Below are positions 25,696-38,079 of a stretch of DNA of 64,000 nucleotides, one piece after another. The DNA lies in assembly GCA_028551475.1 (NCBI GenBank), contig CM052359.1, positions 18,973,583 through 19,037,582 of the forward strand, read 5' to 3'. The notes below the pieces were generated by a model. That model was not told the DNA's origin. It made no database searches and saw only the letters and a program-made list of their open reading frames with translations. Source of the DNA: Casuarina equisetifolia (Eukaryota; Streptophyta; Magnoliopsida; Fagales; Casuarinaceae). The first letter of the stretch is position 1, and each line of letters starts with the position of its first letter. A program made the position numbers and the translations under genes.

Positions 25696-26894
25696 CTTCT
25701 TCTTTATTCTGATATTCATCTTTATTCGTTTTTTCGGTGGGTTTTCAAAGGTGGTCCCCCAGAGTCGATCCAAAATTCCCAACCACTAAGCGATGGGTTT
25801 CCCCCCATCATAACAAAGCCAATTCCTGAATTTGCTATTTTCCCAAACTCCAAACAACCCGTCTGGGGTAGGCAATCAAGAGCTGACAAGCATTAATCCA
25901 CTCGATGTCGAAAGATGGCAAAATCCGTGATTTGGACTCGTGCCCAATCATTTTTTTCCACAGAATTTCGCAGCTTGTTTGGTGGATGAGGTTTGCTTTG
26001 GATTTTGGAAGACATTGGTGATGCTCCTGCAGGGCACCACCGTCTCAACTGCCTATTTCAAGTAGATGACTATGAAAGCACTCCAACTTTTCCTCTTTTC
26101 CTCCGAAAACTTGGTTTTCTCTTTAGGGAAACCAGTTTCTATTATAATCCTCAATGGGATGCAAAGGGGGACCGAAGCCGAAATTTCGAACATCCTGCTC
26201 AATTTTCAACTACTTATCCTTTTTTTCTTTTTTCTTTTTCATTGCCATCGCATACATATGTTATCCCCCGGCAATGCGTCATGAAAAATGTTCACTTTCC
26301 TTATCGTACAGCTTGCCAAACTTAGATGTTCAACAATGGAAAAGCTGACAAGGACCGTACAAAGAAAAGATAAAAAGATGAAACAAAATCTTTATACAGC
26401 TAGAACACAAGTATGGCATACAAGTTCATTACATGATGGAAATTTCCAGACCACATCATGAAATTTGGCTTACAATGGTTTCCATTTCCTAAAACAGATG
26501 ATCAGCCTCCAAACATCAGCCACAACACCTCTTTCTTCCCTGTAGTCGAGGCTGGAAGTTAATGTGATTAAGTTGTGCCTGGTGATTCAGCCAAATCCCG
26601 TCAATGAAATGTGTGAGTTCTGGTTCCTCCGAGCTGCCAAAAGTAACCTTCCCTGATGTGATACCCTTATATGTACGTAAGAGAGATAAGACGACCAATA
26701 TTAACTCCCTAAGCTGCAGAACTCTCTAATCATCAGGTGGAATGGTGGGATGGCAACAGAGTAAGAGTAATACTACACAATCTTATAACTGCACACCACC
26801 ACTGGGAAAGGGAGAAAAAGAAAAAGAAAAAAAAACAGGTGAAATGTCAAGCTTCTATAATGTATGGCTGCTATTGTTGAGGTTTAGTAGTCTA

Positions 26895-28584
26895 TTAATG
26901 GTTAGAATTCACGAAGCTGTTTATCTCCTCCATGAGGCAATAGAAATGGTCATTATTTGGCAAGAAGTAGAACCCAATGGTGGCCTGCTTCAAAAACAAA
27001 AGTTTCACATCTTGGCCAGAGTTCTCGAGTCCTTTAACGTAAGCCAATTGCCAATCTTGGACAAGATCCAAACCAGCTACCACCACAAGACTTTTAGGAA
27101 ACTTGAGTCCTTCAAGGCTTCTTCCCCTGGGACCAAACGGGTTACATGCCGGGTGGTCTCTATCTTCCCCTTCGGGAAGATAAGCTCTCCAATACCAATC
27201 CCGGTCTGGAACTGTAACAAAGTATTTACCATCTAATCTCCTCTCTGATTCAGTTCTCTGTTGCCCACCAAACATTGGATGAAGAAGGATGTTACCCAAT
27301 ACCTCAACTTCTGCCTCAGCTGCCCTGACTGCTACATGGTGAGCGATGTTACCACCAGAACTATCTCCGGCCAAAAATACATGAACCTTGGAATCCTTCC
27401 CACTCTGAAGCCATGTTCTTGATTTAACCCAATTGAGAGCAGCCCAGCCATCATCGTACGCGGAGGGATATCTATGTTCAGGTGAGCGGCGGTAATTTAC
27501 AGAGACAACTACAGCCTTGCAGGTGCCTGCGATGCGGCGACAAAAAGTGTCATAAATAGCGCTATTGGCTGAAGAATGCGTGAAGCTTCCGCCGTGAAAG
27601 AAAACTATGACAGGGACGATCTTGGTTGTGCTCAAGGGCTTTTCAAGATCTACAATGCCCCATTGAGCTTCATTCTCTGGGGCAGGCATATAAATCCGGT
27701 TAAGAAGGCTGGTGGCTCTATCAACATGGTCAAATGAGAAAACCCCATCCACCGGAATCGTATTGGCGGGTACTTTACGGTCAAGAAACTCTGCCAACTC
27801 ACGGTTGAATGTTCCATCAGCACGGCGCAGGAGATTGTAAGCTAGCTTGAAATTGGAGATGAGTACCCACGTATTGAGTGGTACAACCCTCTAATCAAAG
27901 GAACGAAGATTGAAAGGATGAGAACCAAATAGCTAACGATCATTATTTTAAAGTCTTTAAAGCCAAAATTTGAACAACCAACACGATCATATGCATATGA
28001 AAATCTCCAAGATCAATAGAACAGAAAATTGTGAAAATTTGTATGGCAGCAGGGAAACCCAACATGAAACCAATGAGAGGGGAATGAGAAATGGGTAAAG
28101 GGCAAAACAAAAAGTTTGACCATCTAATACATCTCAAGAACCAAAAAGCTTGGTAAAAAAATTCAACTTTTTCCACCAAAAACTCAAATCCAAAACGGAC
28201 GAGATAGCGAGAAGAAAGAGATTCAACAAATCCTTGATCCAGAAACTCATTTTATTGAGCAAAAGCCAATAAGGAATATGGAGGATAATTCAAAGCGAAA
28301 AGCAGAAGTGTCAGAACTCAAATCCTTCGGATAAATGGCAAAAATTCGAACTTTAGCCATAAACCGAAACTCCAATTCCCCAAGGCCCATACAGAAGTGG
28401 ACAGGAAATTTTTTTTTTTTAGAGAAAAAAAAAAAAAAAAACTCTTCGACCAAAAGATCATATACGCCCATTTGAGAAAAACCACATGGACAGGAGAGGA
28501 AAGTACACAGGGGAGAGCACATAGCAAAGATATGAAGCTAAGTACCTTGGATTCATTGAGGTTGACTTCATTACTACCTGCCAT
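26895..28584 (-). CDS. GID1B: Gibberellin receptor GID1B
   Basis: Soluble nuclear/cytosolic receptor that binds active gibberellins and then DELLA repressors, leading to DELLA ubiquitination. Two coding exons: 28,546-28,584 (13 residues, MAGSNEVNLNESK) and 26,895-27,890 (331 residues plus stop), joined in phase 0 at GT/AG sites; 344 residues in all, the family length. The N-terminal lid (VVPLNTWVLISNFKLAY) follows directly. The alpha/beta-hydrolase core keeps the HGG oxyanion motif (residues 112-114), GDSSGG with the nucleophile-position Ser190, and Asp288. The catalytic histidine is replaced by Ile318 (QATIGFYFLPNNDHF), as in Arabidopsis GID1B; GID1A and GID1C carry Val. This loss of the triad separates receptors from carboxylesterases. 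The C-terminus is short (SFVNSNH). The start is the only ATG in frame before the conserved N-terminus, and the single intron after Lys13 is a GID1 hallmark. Confidence 0.96.
27891..28545 (-). other. GID1B: GID1B intron
   Basis: 655 bp, beginning GTACTT after AAG and ending in AG before AGG GTT. It holds a long A/T homopolymer block at 28,409-28,440. It is placed exactly where GID1 genes carry their only intron. Confidence 0.93.
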
Positions 28585-28990
28585 CACCCTTTCTGTGAAA
28601 AGATTCAAAAGCACACCAGAAGAAGGCCTAAAACCCAACAGGCCCTCTGTTGCTCATAACAAGGCCAGGCTCTTAGAGGAACCGAACACACACAAGGGTC
28701 TGTCACTCTGTTTCGGTCGCCGCCCGTGCGTACGCGCGTGCGTTTTGTGGTAGCTTCGGTTATTTGATAGATTCCTCGTTTTGGGTTGGGAAGGGGACAC
28801 TTGGTTCTGAACTAATAAGGGGAACAGAAAGCGTTCAGAAACTGAGGGAGGCCAACGATATTAGAAAAGCAAGCAAGGAAGGAAGGAAGTAAACCCCCCA
28901 CCTCATAGACATAAAAGAAAGCGTGAAACAGGAAGAGAGAGAGGGTCAAACGCAAGGCGCAATGGTGCTGAACGGAGACGAGAGAGACGA
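28585..28990 (-). other. GID1B: Probable GID1B 5' UTR
   Basis: About 400 bases lie between the TATA box near 29,017 and the start codon. In transcript orientation it is rich in CT runs (rc of GGAAGAGAGAGAGGG near 28,930 and GGAAGGAAGGAAG near 28,876), common in plant leaders. The transcription start (about 28,985) is inferred from TATA spacing, not observed. Confidence 0.5.
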
Positions 28991-29012
28991 CAAAGCTAGC
29001 GGCCGAATTGAA

Positions 29013-29022
29013 CTATTTATAT
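29013..29022 (-). promoter_or_regulatory. GID1B: GID1B TATA box
   Basis: ATATAAATAG on the minus strand, preceded by a CCC run. It is a strong plant TATA match about 430 bases upstream of the GID1B ATG. Confidence 0.65.
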
Positions 29023-29545
29023 GGGTCCCCCTATTCCTTATTCCATATGTTTTTGCTTCCAAATTTCTCTTTGTGCGTCTTCTCCTTATCTTCTTCCACA
29101 AATATTCATTCCCACAATTTACATACAAAATCTACTCCATCTACCTACCTCTGAGACGGTTGTGACCTGCAAATCAAAGGCTTTCTTGTGTTTTTTTTTT
29201 TTAATTATTATATTATCATCATCATTATTCAGTCTTCCAAGCAAGTGTTTTGACAGTAGGAATATTTGTAGATTTTGTTTTTCTTTTGGTTTGAAAACCT
29301 TGAATCGGTGTCATTATCCAGAAGGTCTAATGTAATTTTAAATAGTAATTGGTCGAGGTTTGAAAAGGAAAAAGAAAATAAAAAATAGGTAACGATAATT
29401 ACTAGGAAGTCGTGGAAGTAGGAGAAAACGGTCGCGTACCCTTTGCAAATTGTGGAGAGAAAAAAAAAAAACAAAACAAAAAAGCAAAAAAAAATAAAAT
29501 CAAAAGAAGCAGACAAGAGTTTCCTGCGTGCGGCCGACGCCAAGG

Positions 29546-29959
29546 CACGTGACGACAAAGGGTTCCGTCTCGACTCTTTTCGAACAGGCCGCTTCCATTT
29601 TACCGCTTTCCCCAAACCACCCTCTTCAATCCCCACCAATCCCCGAAACTGCCACCGAGGACGACACGTGTTTTGTCCTCTAGCGGAAAGCGCGTGACGC
29701 ATTTTTTTGTCAGATCCTGGGGAGAGCTTTCCTTCTTTTCAATATAAAAACCAGTAGGCTTTATTGTTTTGTCGTATTCTCTGGCGTCCGAAATATATCT
29801 CTTTGCGGGCTACCGGCACGTGTCCCAGGCTGTTTCCAATGGGGCCCGTGCGCTTGAGTCTCCTTCTCGAAACAACTTGATACGATGATCAAACTCATTT
29901 TACTGGCACTCGCCTGAGCCCACTCTGATTTAATGTGGTCGTTGCAAGACCGCCACGTG
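29546..29959. promoter_or_regulatory. Cluster of four CACGTG G-boxes upstream of GID1B
   Basis: Palindromic CACGTG occurs at 29,546-29,551, 29,665-29,670, 29,817-29,822 and 29,954-29,959, that is 520-950 bases upstream of the GID1B TATA box. The first (GCACGTGACG) and third (GGCACGTGTC) have flanks resembling ABRE/bZIP sites. G-boxes are bound by bHLH factors of the PIF type and by bZIP factors. Control of GID1B by them is inference. Confidence 0.6.
29743..29749 (+). promoter_or_regulatory. TATA box facing away from GID1B
   Basis: TATAAAA lies in CTTTTCAATATAAAAACC on the plus strand between the second and third G-boxes. It would drive a transcript to the right, away from GID1B. No recognisable protein follows, so a non-coding transcript or a chance match are both possible. 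Confidence 0.35.
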
Positions 29960-29965
29960 GTCCTT

Positions 29966-29988
29966 GGGGGGGGGGCGGGCGGGGGGGG
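29966..29988 (+). other. G-run with G-quadruplex potential
   Basis: Ten G, C, three G, C, eight G within 23 bases: enough for four GGG tracts on the plus strand. It lies seven bases beyond the fourth G-box, in the GID1B upstream region. Confidence 0.6.
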
Positions 29989-29989
29989 T

Positions 29990-32900
29990 TGGACTTGATT
30001 TTGATTTTTCCTTGCGACATTGGATGTTGTGTCCGCCGTTGGTTTTGTCTGATGGAAAAGGTCAGAGTTATTATGGTGTGCGAGAAATTTGACAAAACAG
30101 TGGGGAAAAGAAATGCTGGGTACTTTCTTGAACACTTTGATCACCTGTTCTTGAGCCTCATCTCGACCGTCCATCATGAGAAAAATTGTGATTAAAATTT
30201 TTAGCAGTCATCCCAAGTAAGTTAAGTAAGAGGGAGATGCTAGTAAAATAGGAAGAAAGAGACAAAGAGAATAAAATAATTTTTTTAAAAAAAGAAAAGA
30301 AAAGAAAAAAAAGAACAGGCTAGTGCTTGCATACTTGGTCTGAAGTGGTTGTCGTATATGAAAGGGTGGCTAAGCATGTGCCACACATACAGAGACTACA
30401 CCAAACATAGCGTTGCCGTGTTGCTTACTACACCGTCTCTTTTTTCACTGGCTATCCTTTTCTCCTTTTTTCCTCTTTCTTGTACACGCATCTTTCTGCC
30501 TTTTGGGAGCCAATTTTTACCTCTACTAACGTGCGGGCCATTGTGGGGTTTGGCCTTTTCTGCGTTAGGTCAACAACTAGGGGCAGCTTTCGGCCTTTTC
30601 TGCCGATGGGGTCAATCCCACCAAAGGAGAAACTCATTTATTATCCATGCCTCTCTCGCCTTTTAGTCTAACTTTTAATGTTATTCTAGTTTTAATTATT
30701 CTTTAGAATTTCATTTACTCATTCATATAAAAAGAACACCATATTGGTATCATAAGAATTTTAAAAGTTATACTTACTTTTACTTTATAAAAGAGAGTGA
30801 ATTAACAAGCAGATTAGACGTAAACCCATCTTCCCAAGACAATAAAGAAAAGAGAGATTTATTACATGCATTACCAGCGGCTTATTGACCGCGTCTTGCA
30901 GATGAGGCCTCTAGAGAATGAGCAGGATTTTACCATTTTCGACGGTTTTTACTAACAATGACTACAAAACAACTTCAACCATACAATTGAGAAGACAGGT
31001 TGTGAAAGGCATAAAAAGGTTGTCAAAGGTTACGTCTTATCTTTAAGTATCTTGGTTAAGGCAATTCATATTTTTTTACATTGAAGAAGAGAACAGTTGA
31101 GAAGTAAGACACGCATGCAATCAATCCTTCATCCTTTTAGCCATTTTTATATTAGGTTGCATGGGGAAAGGCAGCGACTGTGATTAAGTGTGTCTCGTCT
31201 TTGAGAATTGTTCTTTGTTTTTAACACAGGATTATTCATTGACCCGACAGAAAAAAGAGAACGACTAGGAGGCTGGAGGAGGTTTTTGGAGATGAAGAAT
31301 GAAGACCATTGACTCGAACTCTTCTTCTTTTTTTTTTTTTTTTTTTTCTTTTTTTAAGGTATAAAAAGTACATCAGGCTGCTAGTAGCTTCACCAGATTT
31401 GACAATAAAGAAACTGTTAAAAAAGAGGAGCATGCTACCTCTTGTCATGTATCCCACGGACCTAACTAGTCCCTAGTGGAGAAAAAAATAATCCTTTAAA
31501 ATTAAAATTACTGATTACTTAACATAATGGCCATTATATTTTAATCTAAGACTATGTCATCCCTTTCCTAACATTTAACATATTCTGCTTTTAAAGAAGG
31601 TTGCACAAAATGTTGTCTAAGACCACTTTGCCTCCACTAGTTTACCTTTTCATTGGGCATTAGGACAAAGAAAGGTATGTGCAATGAATGTGCGGTCTTG
31701 GACGATTAAGTTATTCTTAATAGATTAGTACAAACACCACCAGACTTGGTACATTGCATGTGAACTATTGGATGATTTATCCGATTCTTTATTCTTTTAG
31801 GTAAGTGTTTACTAGATAGATTCTCTCTTTGGACAAAGAGGCATCACATGTCGTGCTTATAATCATCTGCACCCATTTTTCTTATCAATAAGGGTAAAGA
31901 GTAACATGGATTATACTTTATTTGTTAGGTAAGACCAATTTTGAAATGGACAGCTCTAGAGTATTCGGTCCAAGATCTTCCTTGATGACACTTGTAATTA
32001 AAAAGGATGCCCTAGCCATTCACTTGTCATTAATCTGGGGTGAGGTCAAGTTGATTCAACACTAAGTCTTTTTAATGGTGCTTCTAATCAATCGACAGAA
32101 GAGGCATGTGTTGGCTCTACAGTGATTATGCCTATTATGGTGTTGATATCGCATAAATCACTTGGATTATGGCAGCCCGACTATGAAGGCATCTAATAAT
32201 GGTAGGGAGAGATGTTTACGATTAAATAGCCTTTAACAAGATAAACATATATGTACCCTCCTCGAGCTTAGATCCATTTTGCACTTAGCCCCTTGGACTA
32301 TTATTGGTTTTACATTTAGTCTTTAAAACGATCACATGTAATAATTGATCTCCTCAACAGTCAATTAGATCTAAGAAATCTTTATGTGATGTTAAAGTGG
32401 ATGAAAAATGATATAACCTTAAGTATCAAGATGGTTTGGTTTTAGGTGGTTAATTAATTTGAATATCTCTTTTATAGTTATAGATTTATTTATTTTTTTA
32501 AAGTAATGATAAATTTTAGAGAGAAAGAATCTAAAGGATGTTTGAGTCAACTTAAAACTCTTAGAAAGTGTTTGATGTTTGGATTACTTATATCTTGTCA
32601 TTTTTTAATATTTATGGATAGCCAAACCAGCCTTTTAAAGATGGTAAAGTTACTTTGGAAATCATTTTCAGTGTCTAAATCATCCCCAAAGGTGTTTAGA
32701 GGTTGTTGAGAGTGATTTGGCTACTCAAATTATTTTTTTTAATGGATGATCCAACTACTCTTCTTAATACTTATTTTATAATATATTTCTTATATATACA
32801 ATTCAAAATGAGAAAATGATTTTAACACTTAAAACGGAATATGAAAGTACTTTGTCGTGTGTTTTCTTTTCCACCTATTTTAAAGTCAATAATAAGTGAA

Positions 32901-34979
32901 GTTGTATATTTATATACAAGTTTTGATTTAAAAAGAAGTCATACAAGTTATAATTGGGGGAATTAAACATAAAAATAAGTTAATTTGATGGAGAAAGTAT
33001 GTTTTCTCTATGACTCAGGTTGAATTTGTTCTAGTGTAAAACATTTTATTAGGAAAACTTATTTTTCACCAAGAATCACTAGTTCTTCATTATTTATCTG
33101 AGACCTAACAGTAATATTAATTTTTTTATTTGACTGATATGAAATATATCTCCTAATATGATTGAAAACCACTGAGTCTACTTGAGAAGCTCACATCTAT
33201 TGAGACAAATCTAAAATTAAAGAAAAACATAAGGCTGAATATCTATCTAAAATTAAGGAAAAATTGTTGGGCCCCGGAAAGAAAACAAGTATTCTTGATA
33301 TTACGATCTAAAAAAAAAAAAAAAAAAGTTAGTTCATGTTTTTTTCTTAACAAGTGTTATTGTATATTATATTGAGAGACAACATATCTAACAGAAATCT
33401 TAAAGCAGTCTTATGATAGCTAGAGAATTGGTAGTTAACTAAAGAGGAACCATTAAAAAAAGTTATGTTCAGAAGTTAACTGAACAGGGATCACTGCAAG
33501 GAGACATAAGATATCCAAAAGAAGAAGTTGGGACTTACAAGGAACCCTAATTGGCAATCGTCAGATTTTTATTTCTTTTTTTAAACAATTGTCAGAGGCT
33601 GTGATAACTTGTTATCGCAAGGCATTTGGGAAATCGTAAATTAGTCTACATTCGGGTCAACAGGGTAGGAGATTTTGAAATCCGAGGGTGGAGCAACGAT
33701 CCCCATCTGCATCATCATAATTAATTATATGGGTGAGTGCTTATCCGATCCAAACTATGGCCCCAACACACACAATTCGTGGATTCTTTGAATTTTGTAA
33801 CATACTATTAATGGATAGTTGAATGCATCAGAGGAGAGATATGGGAGACGAATTCAATTAACCAAAATTGGGCATCGGTTTCCCAATATTATAGTCATCA
33901 GGAAGATGATTGAGAATGGTGATGACGAAATGGGTGATGAAATGATGGCAGAAAATAACGGAGAAAACGACCACGTCGATTCCCTATGATGTGGAATTTC
34001 CAAGATTTTGCATAGAACGGTGCTTCGTTTATTGATTTTAAATGCAAAGCCCAGCAAGGGGAAGCCCGATTTGGTCATCATCGCCTTCGTCTGCAAGCCT
34101 CTCTACATATGGGCTTGTAACCAAAGCTACAACCTGGTTTATATTTGTTGACATTGGGCCTCATATTAAGCTTAAAAGATCTGCATTTTGTCGCAAGGAA
34201 GTTCTCCTAAGAGGGGTAGGGGGCGATTTGGATATTATTTTTTTTTCAACTTAATTCACTTAATTTTCCTTAATTTTCTGCATGATAGTCAATACAAGTT
34301 CAAATTAAAAACAATTAGGAAAGAGACAAAAAATAAAATATCCACAAAGTGCATGCCCAATTTTTAAGAAATAGTTCACCAAGTTACTTTAGCACATGTT
34401 CACCCTACTTTAGTAACCTATTAGAGTCACTTTGACTAATCAATTTTTTTATTAATTACAAGAGATATCCAATTCCTCACACACATTAAATTTCTCACTC
34501 AAGAAATTCAAATCCTAACAATACATAATTTGAAACGTTTATAGATTAAAAATAATCCAAGCAATGATAATCTCCATAATTTCTATCAAACCTTACAAAT
34601 AAATTTCACCACAGATTATTGCACAAACGATAAATGTTGTAAAACAAGTAATAATATATGCAATGTATACAAACAAGAGTAAAGAATAAAAAACTTTCAC
34701 TGAACAATCGTGTTGACACTTGAATCCAAAATAGTTTGAGGCTTACGGCTAAGAAATCAACAAGCTTTCATATAATAATTGGTGGGTACCAAAATTTTAG
34801 CCTTCCTTCAATATTGTTGAAAATAAAAGTCTCGTATTGAAAAAATATAATACTTTTAAGCTAACTTTTAATTCTCTTTAACTCCATCATATACGTTAAA
34901 TATAGAGTATCTATTTCACCCCATTTAGTCTTCAATCCAAGGTATCTATTTTACCCTTATTTTTTCATTTTTCAAGACA
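29990..34979. other. Intergenic DNA, no gene seen
   Basis: Both strands are stop-rich, and no domain is recognisable in the few frames of 60-105 codons (30,349-30,671; 32,506-32,709; 33,854-34,254). There are homopolymer and purine tracts near 30,240-30,320, a T-run at 31,328-31,346 and an A-run at 33,311-33,326. Degenerate transposon sequence may be present but could not be assigned. Confidence 0.5.
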
Positions 34980-37897
34980 TATGGATTGGGATAGTAAGAG
35001 GATTGGGTAAGATGCATGATGGACTTTACTACTTTAGAGTCTAGACATGGCTAGGGTCACCATTTTGTAAATAATGTCCATGGTGTATCTTTTGTACTTT
35101 ACAATTCATGTAGCAACCTTCCTTTCTAATAAATTGGTATACTTTGTATTGACATTTGGGATATCCTTCTATGAAAGTAATGTGACTTATTACATGTTTA
35201 ACCACTTCATCATCTTTTAAGCCAATTTAAAACTTATTTTGTTTGCCCTTTAGCCAGATAGACAATCTTTTTTTCTTGCTATTGACACATTAACTCAATG
35301 CATTTTCAATTTAATTCACATTGATATCTAAAGACCCTACAAAGTATCCTCACACTCAAGTGCACGTTATTACCGCACCATAATCAATGACTATTTGCAT
35401 GCAACCTAGATTTTTTCTATACAAGCTAAGATTGAAACTTTGGCCTATATACAAAAGAATTTTACACTCGTTTCAACCTAATTTAACACACCCATACTTC
35501 ATGTTAGAATGAATAATGCCTAAGATTCTTTTGCTTTTGCTTACACCTCATTCTTTGCCTCTCATGTTGTGGTTCATGAGAGTTTATACACATATAATCC
35601 ACAATAGAATAATGTGGTTGAGAGAAAACATTATGATATCTTCAATGTCACAAGGGCAACAAAGTTTTAGGCAAACATTTCCACATGTTTTTGAATGAGT
35701 GTGTGGTTCCTATGACCTTTTTAGTTAATTGGATGCCCAACCCCACCTTGCAAGGGAAAACAACCTTTAAGGCTCTCTTTGGCAAATCTCCTTCCCTTGA
35801 CCACCTTCGGATGTTTATGTTATACCACAAATCTTATTCAATGGGACAAATTTGGTTCATGCACCATCACTTATATCTTCATAGGTTATCCCTAAACTAA
35901 AAAAAGATAGACTTCATAACCTTTAAAAGGGATCTTTTTTTATTAGTTAGGATATGGTCTTTCATAAGGATATTTTTTTTTTTTTTTTTACCTTTTGCAC
36001 AAGCTGCTCTCTTTTCTCCTTCTCCCCCTACATCATTAGCCAACACGTTAGCATAAAGTAGATGGGAAGCATTGAGAAGTATGAGGCTCATATTTTTGCT
36101 AAATGTAATGGCCGATTATTCTCAAGATCCCTTTCATACATTATCGAGTAGCAATAGGCATAAGAGCCAAAAGTTGGGTCGAAAGAAGAGTGGGAGCTCT
36201 CAAGGGAAGAAAAGGAAAAGCCCCCAAAGAAGTTGTGCTCCTCACATCAGATTGTATGTAGTCTCCCTCCACATCCCATTGCACACACTTACTTAACATA
36301 TGCCTTGTGAAAGAAAGAAGGATCATGGCTGAAAACTTAAGGCGCACCAAAACAATTAGCATGGGATGGTTCCTAAGGCACGTAGGCAGGAAGAGCATAG
36401 TGTGAGTCATGAGGCATGCTCCCATTAGCAATTAAAAATAGTAAAAAAAAAAATAACTTATATTAATTAGGACTGAGAAATACCAATTGTAATGGTAAGA
36501 AGTATAACAGTAAAAAAGAGAAAGAGATGAGAATAAATAAGAAAGAAGTCCATTTGTTTAAGGTGGAAAAAAAATAATTATGTAACCCTTATTTGCTAAA
36601 ATGAGAATCAACCCTCTCTTGATTTTTCCTAACTTTCTTTTGTCATTGCTATGATCACCTAGCTATTTCTTGGTTCTCACTACTAGGATGTAACATAAAG
36701 GATGTAACTAGCATGAAAGGATTGATTGTAAGGAGACTTTTTCTCTTGTTGGGAAGATGATCACCTTTTGTATTTTTGGCAACTGTTGCCATTAACGAGC
36801 ACTGAGAGATTCATCAAATGCCTTGATTGTAAAGGCTTTTGTTAGTCATACCATAACCATTCCTTGTACATTAAACAAGCAAATCAAGGGCTCTTCATTC
36901 TTTTCATTTACATTGGTAATATTTTGATAATATGAGGATATAAGTCTGCTATCAAAGAATTCAAGGATAATATGCATTTCAAATTTCACATCAAAGTCTT
37001 TGGCCCAATTAAATATTTTCTTGGAATTGAGATAACATGGAACAAGACTTGTTTGTACTCAACCAAAGGAAATATGCTCTTAAGCTCATTTAAGAGTGTG
37101 GATTAGTTGGAAGCAAGCTTTCAATGATGCCTTTGGAGCAAAATCACAACTACATCAATATTGATCTTTCTAATACCCTTCATTTCACAATTGATCCACC
37201 ATTTTAGGATATCCTAGTTATTAGCAACTTATAAAAAGATTAATCAATCTTACTATAAGGAGACCAAACATTAGTTATACAATGCAAATTTTTAATTTTT
37301 TCACACACGGCTCGAAGGTATCACATCATTAGGTAGCTCTTCAAGTTACTTAATATGTAAAAATTTTGTTAGGTCCTAGTCTATTAATTAGATTGGATAG
37401 TGAGTTTATACTACAAGCTTATTGTAAATCTAACTATGCATCATGTCTAATGAGGAGAGATCAGCTACAAGTTTTTGTGTCAAGTTGAGTAGTTCCTTGA
37501 TTTCTTAGTAGTGTAAAAAGTAACCCTATGTTTTCAAATCCTCCATTGAATTTGAGTACCATGCTTTAGCAACAACAACATGAAATTATTTGGCTATTAG
37601 GGCTCTTAAAGGATTTATAGGTAACCTCTTTAGAGTTTGTCATTCTTTACTATGACAATGAGTCTCCACCAAACTTGTTGCCATTCTAGTCCTTTAAAAA
37701 AAAGTTCGAATACATAGAAGTGGATTGTCTTTTCATATGTTAGAAGATGGCTAGGGAAATCATATATATGATGTTTATTTCATCATGAGATCAGCTCGTA
37801 GATATCTTAACAAAGGCTTTAGGAATTTCATAACACCATTTTCTATTGGGCAAGTTAAACATGTATGACTTAAATTGTGCACCAACTTGAGAGAGAA
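34980..37897 (+). pseudogene. Decayed copia element (integrase to RNase H)
   Basis: Plus-strand copia remnants are read across many breaks: integrase blocks at about 35,310-35,900 (including VVERKH at 35,608, then ANLLPLTTFGCLCY), a post-integrase linker at 36,000-36,300, the end of RT around 37,010-37,140 (FLVLNQRKYALKLI after a GIEIT-like block), and RNase H remnants at about 37,400-37,870 ending in a DILTKAL-like stretch. A purine-rich ACTTGAGAGAGAA at 37,885-37,897 is in the polypurine-tract position. The middle of RT is missing. The arrangement is closest to short-LTR copia elements such as Ale. Confidence 0.7.
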
Positions 37898-38079
37898 TGT
37901 TGAAAAAATGGGTGTAAAGCCTATTGTATAGTAGATAATAACATTACCCAATTCATGCTGTGGATCTTTGAATAACAAATTGTAATGGTAGAGTACTTGT
38001 GTATTTAAGCTTCAAACTAATTTCGTTTCCTTGTAATGTTAGAGTACAAGTAATACAAGATTGAGCATTCTTCCAACTA
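37898..38079 (+). repeat. Probable short 3' LTR of the 35-38 kb copia remnant
   Basis: It starts TGTTGAA directly after the polypurine tract. A TTCCAACTA at 38,071-38,079 could be a mutated LTR terminus (TTCAACA expected). About 180 bp, a plausible length for this type. No 5' partner was found. Confidence 0.45.

Larger units (their letters stand above)
22456..26390. other. Intergenic region downstream of GID1B
   Basis: No gene is supported. Open frames of 60-125 codons occur on both strands (for example 23,198-23,561, open both ways) but show no domain and have skewed, low-complexity composition. Low-complexity DNA includes a homopurine/AAAC block at 25,070-25,147 and pyrimidine-rich CTTT repeats near 24,500. 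A 60-bp tandem duplication at 25,575-25,695 is listed separately. Polyadenylation of GID1B, read leftwards, should fall near the right end of this stretch. Confidence 0.5.

Noticed and set aside
28318..28638. N-terminally longer GID1B reading starting at 28,638
   Set aside because: That codon is TTG, not ATG; the family start MAGSNEVNLNES at 28,584 is the first ATG in frame.
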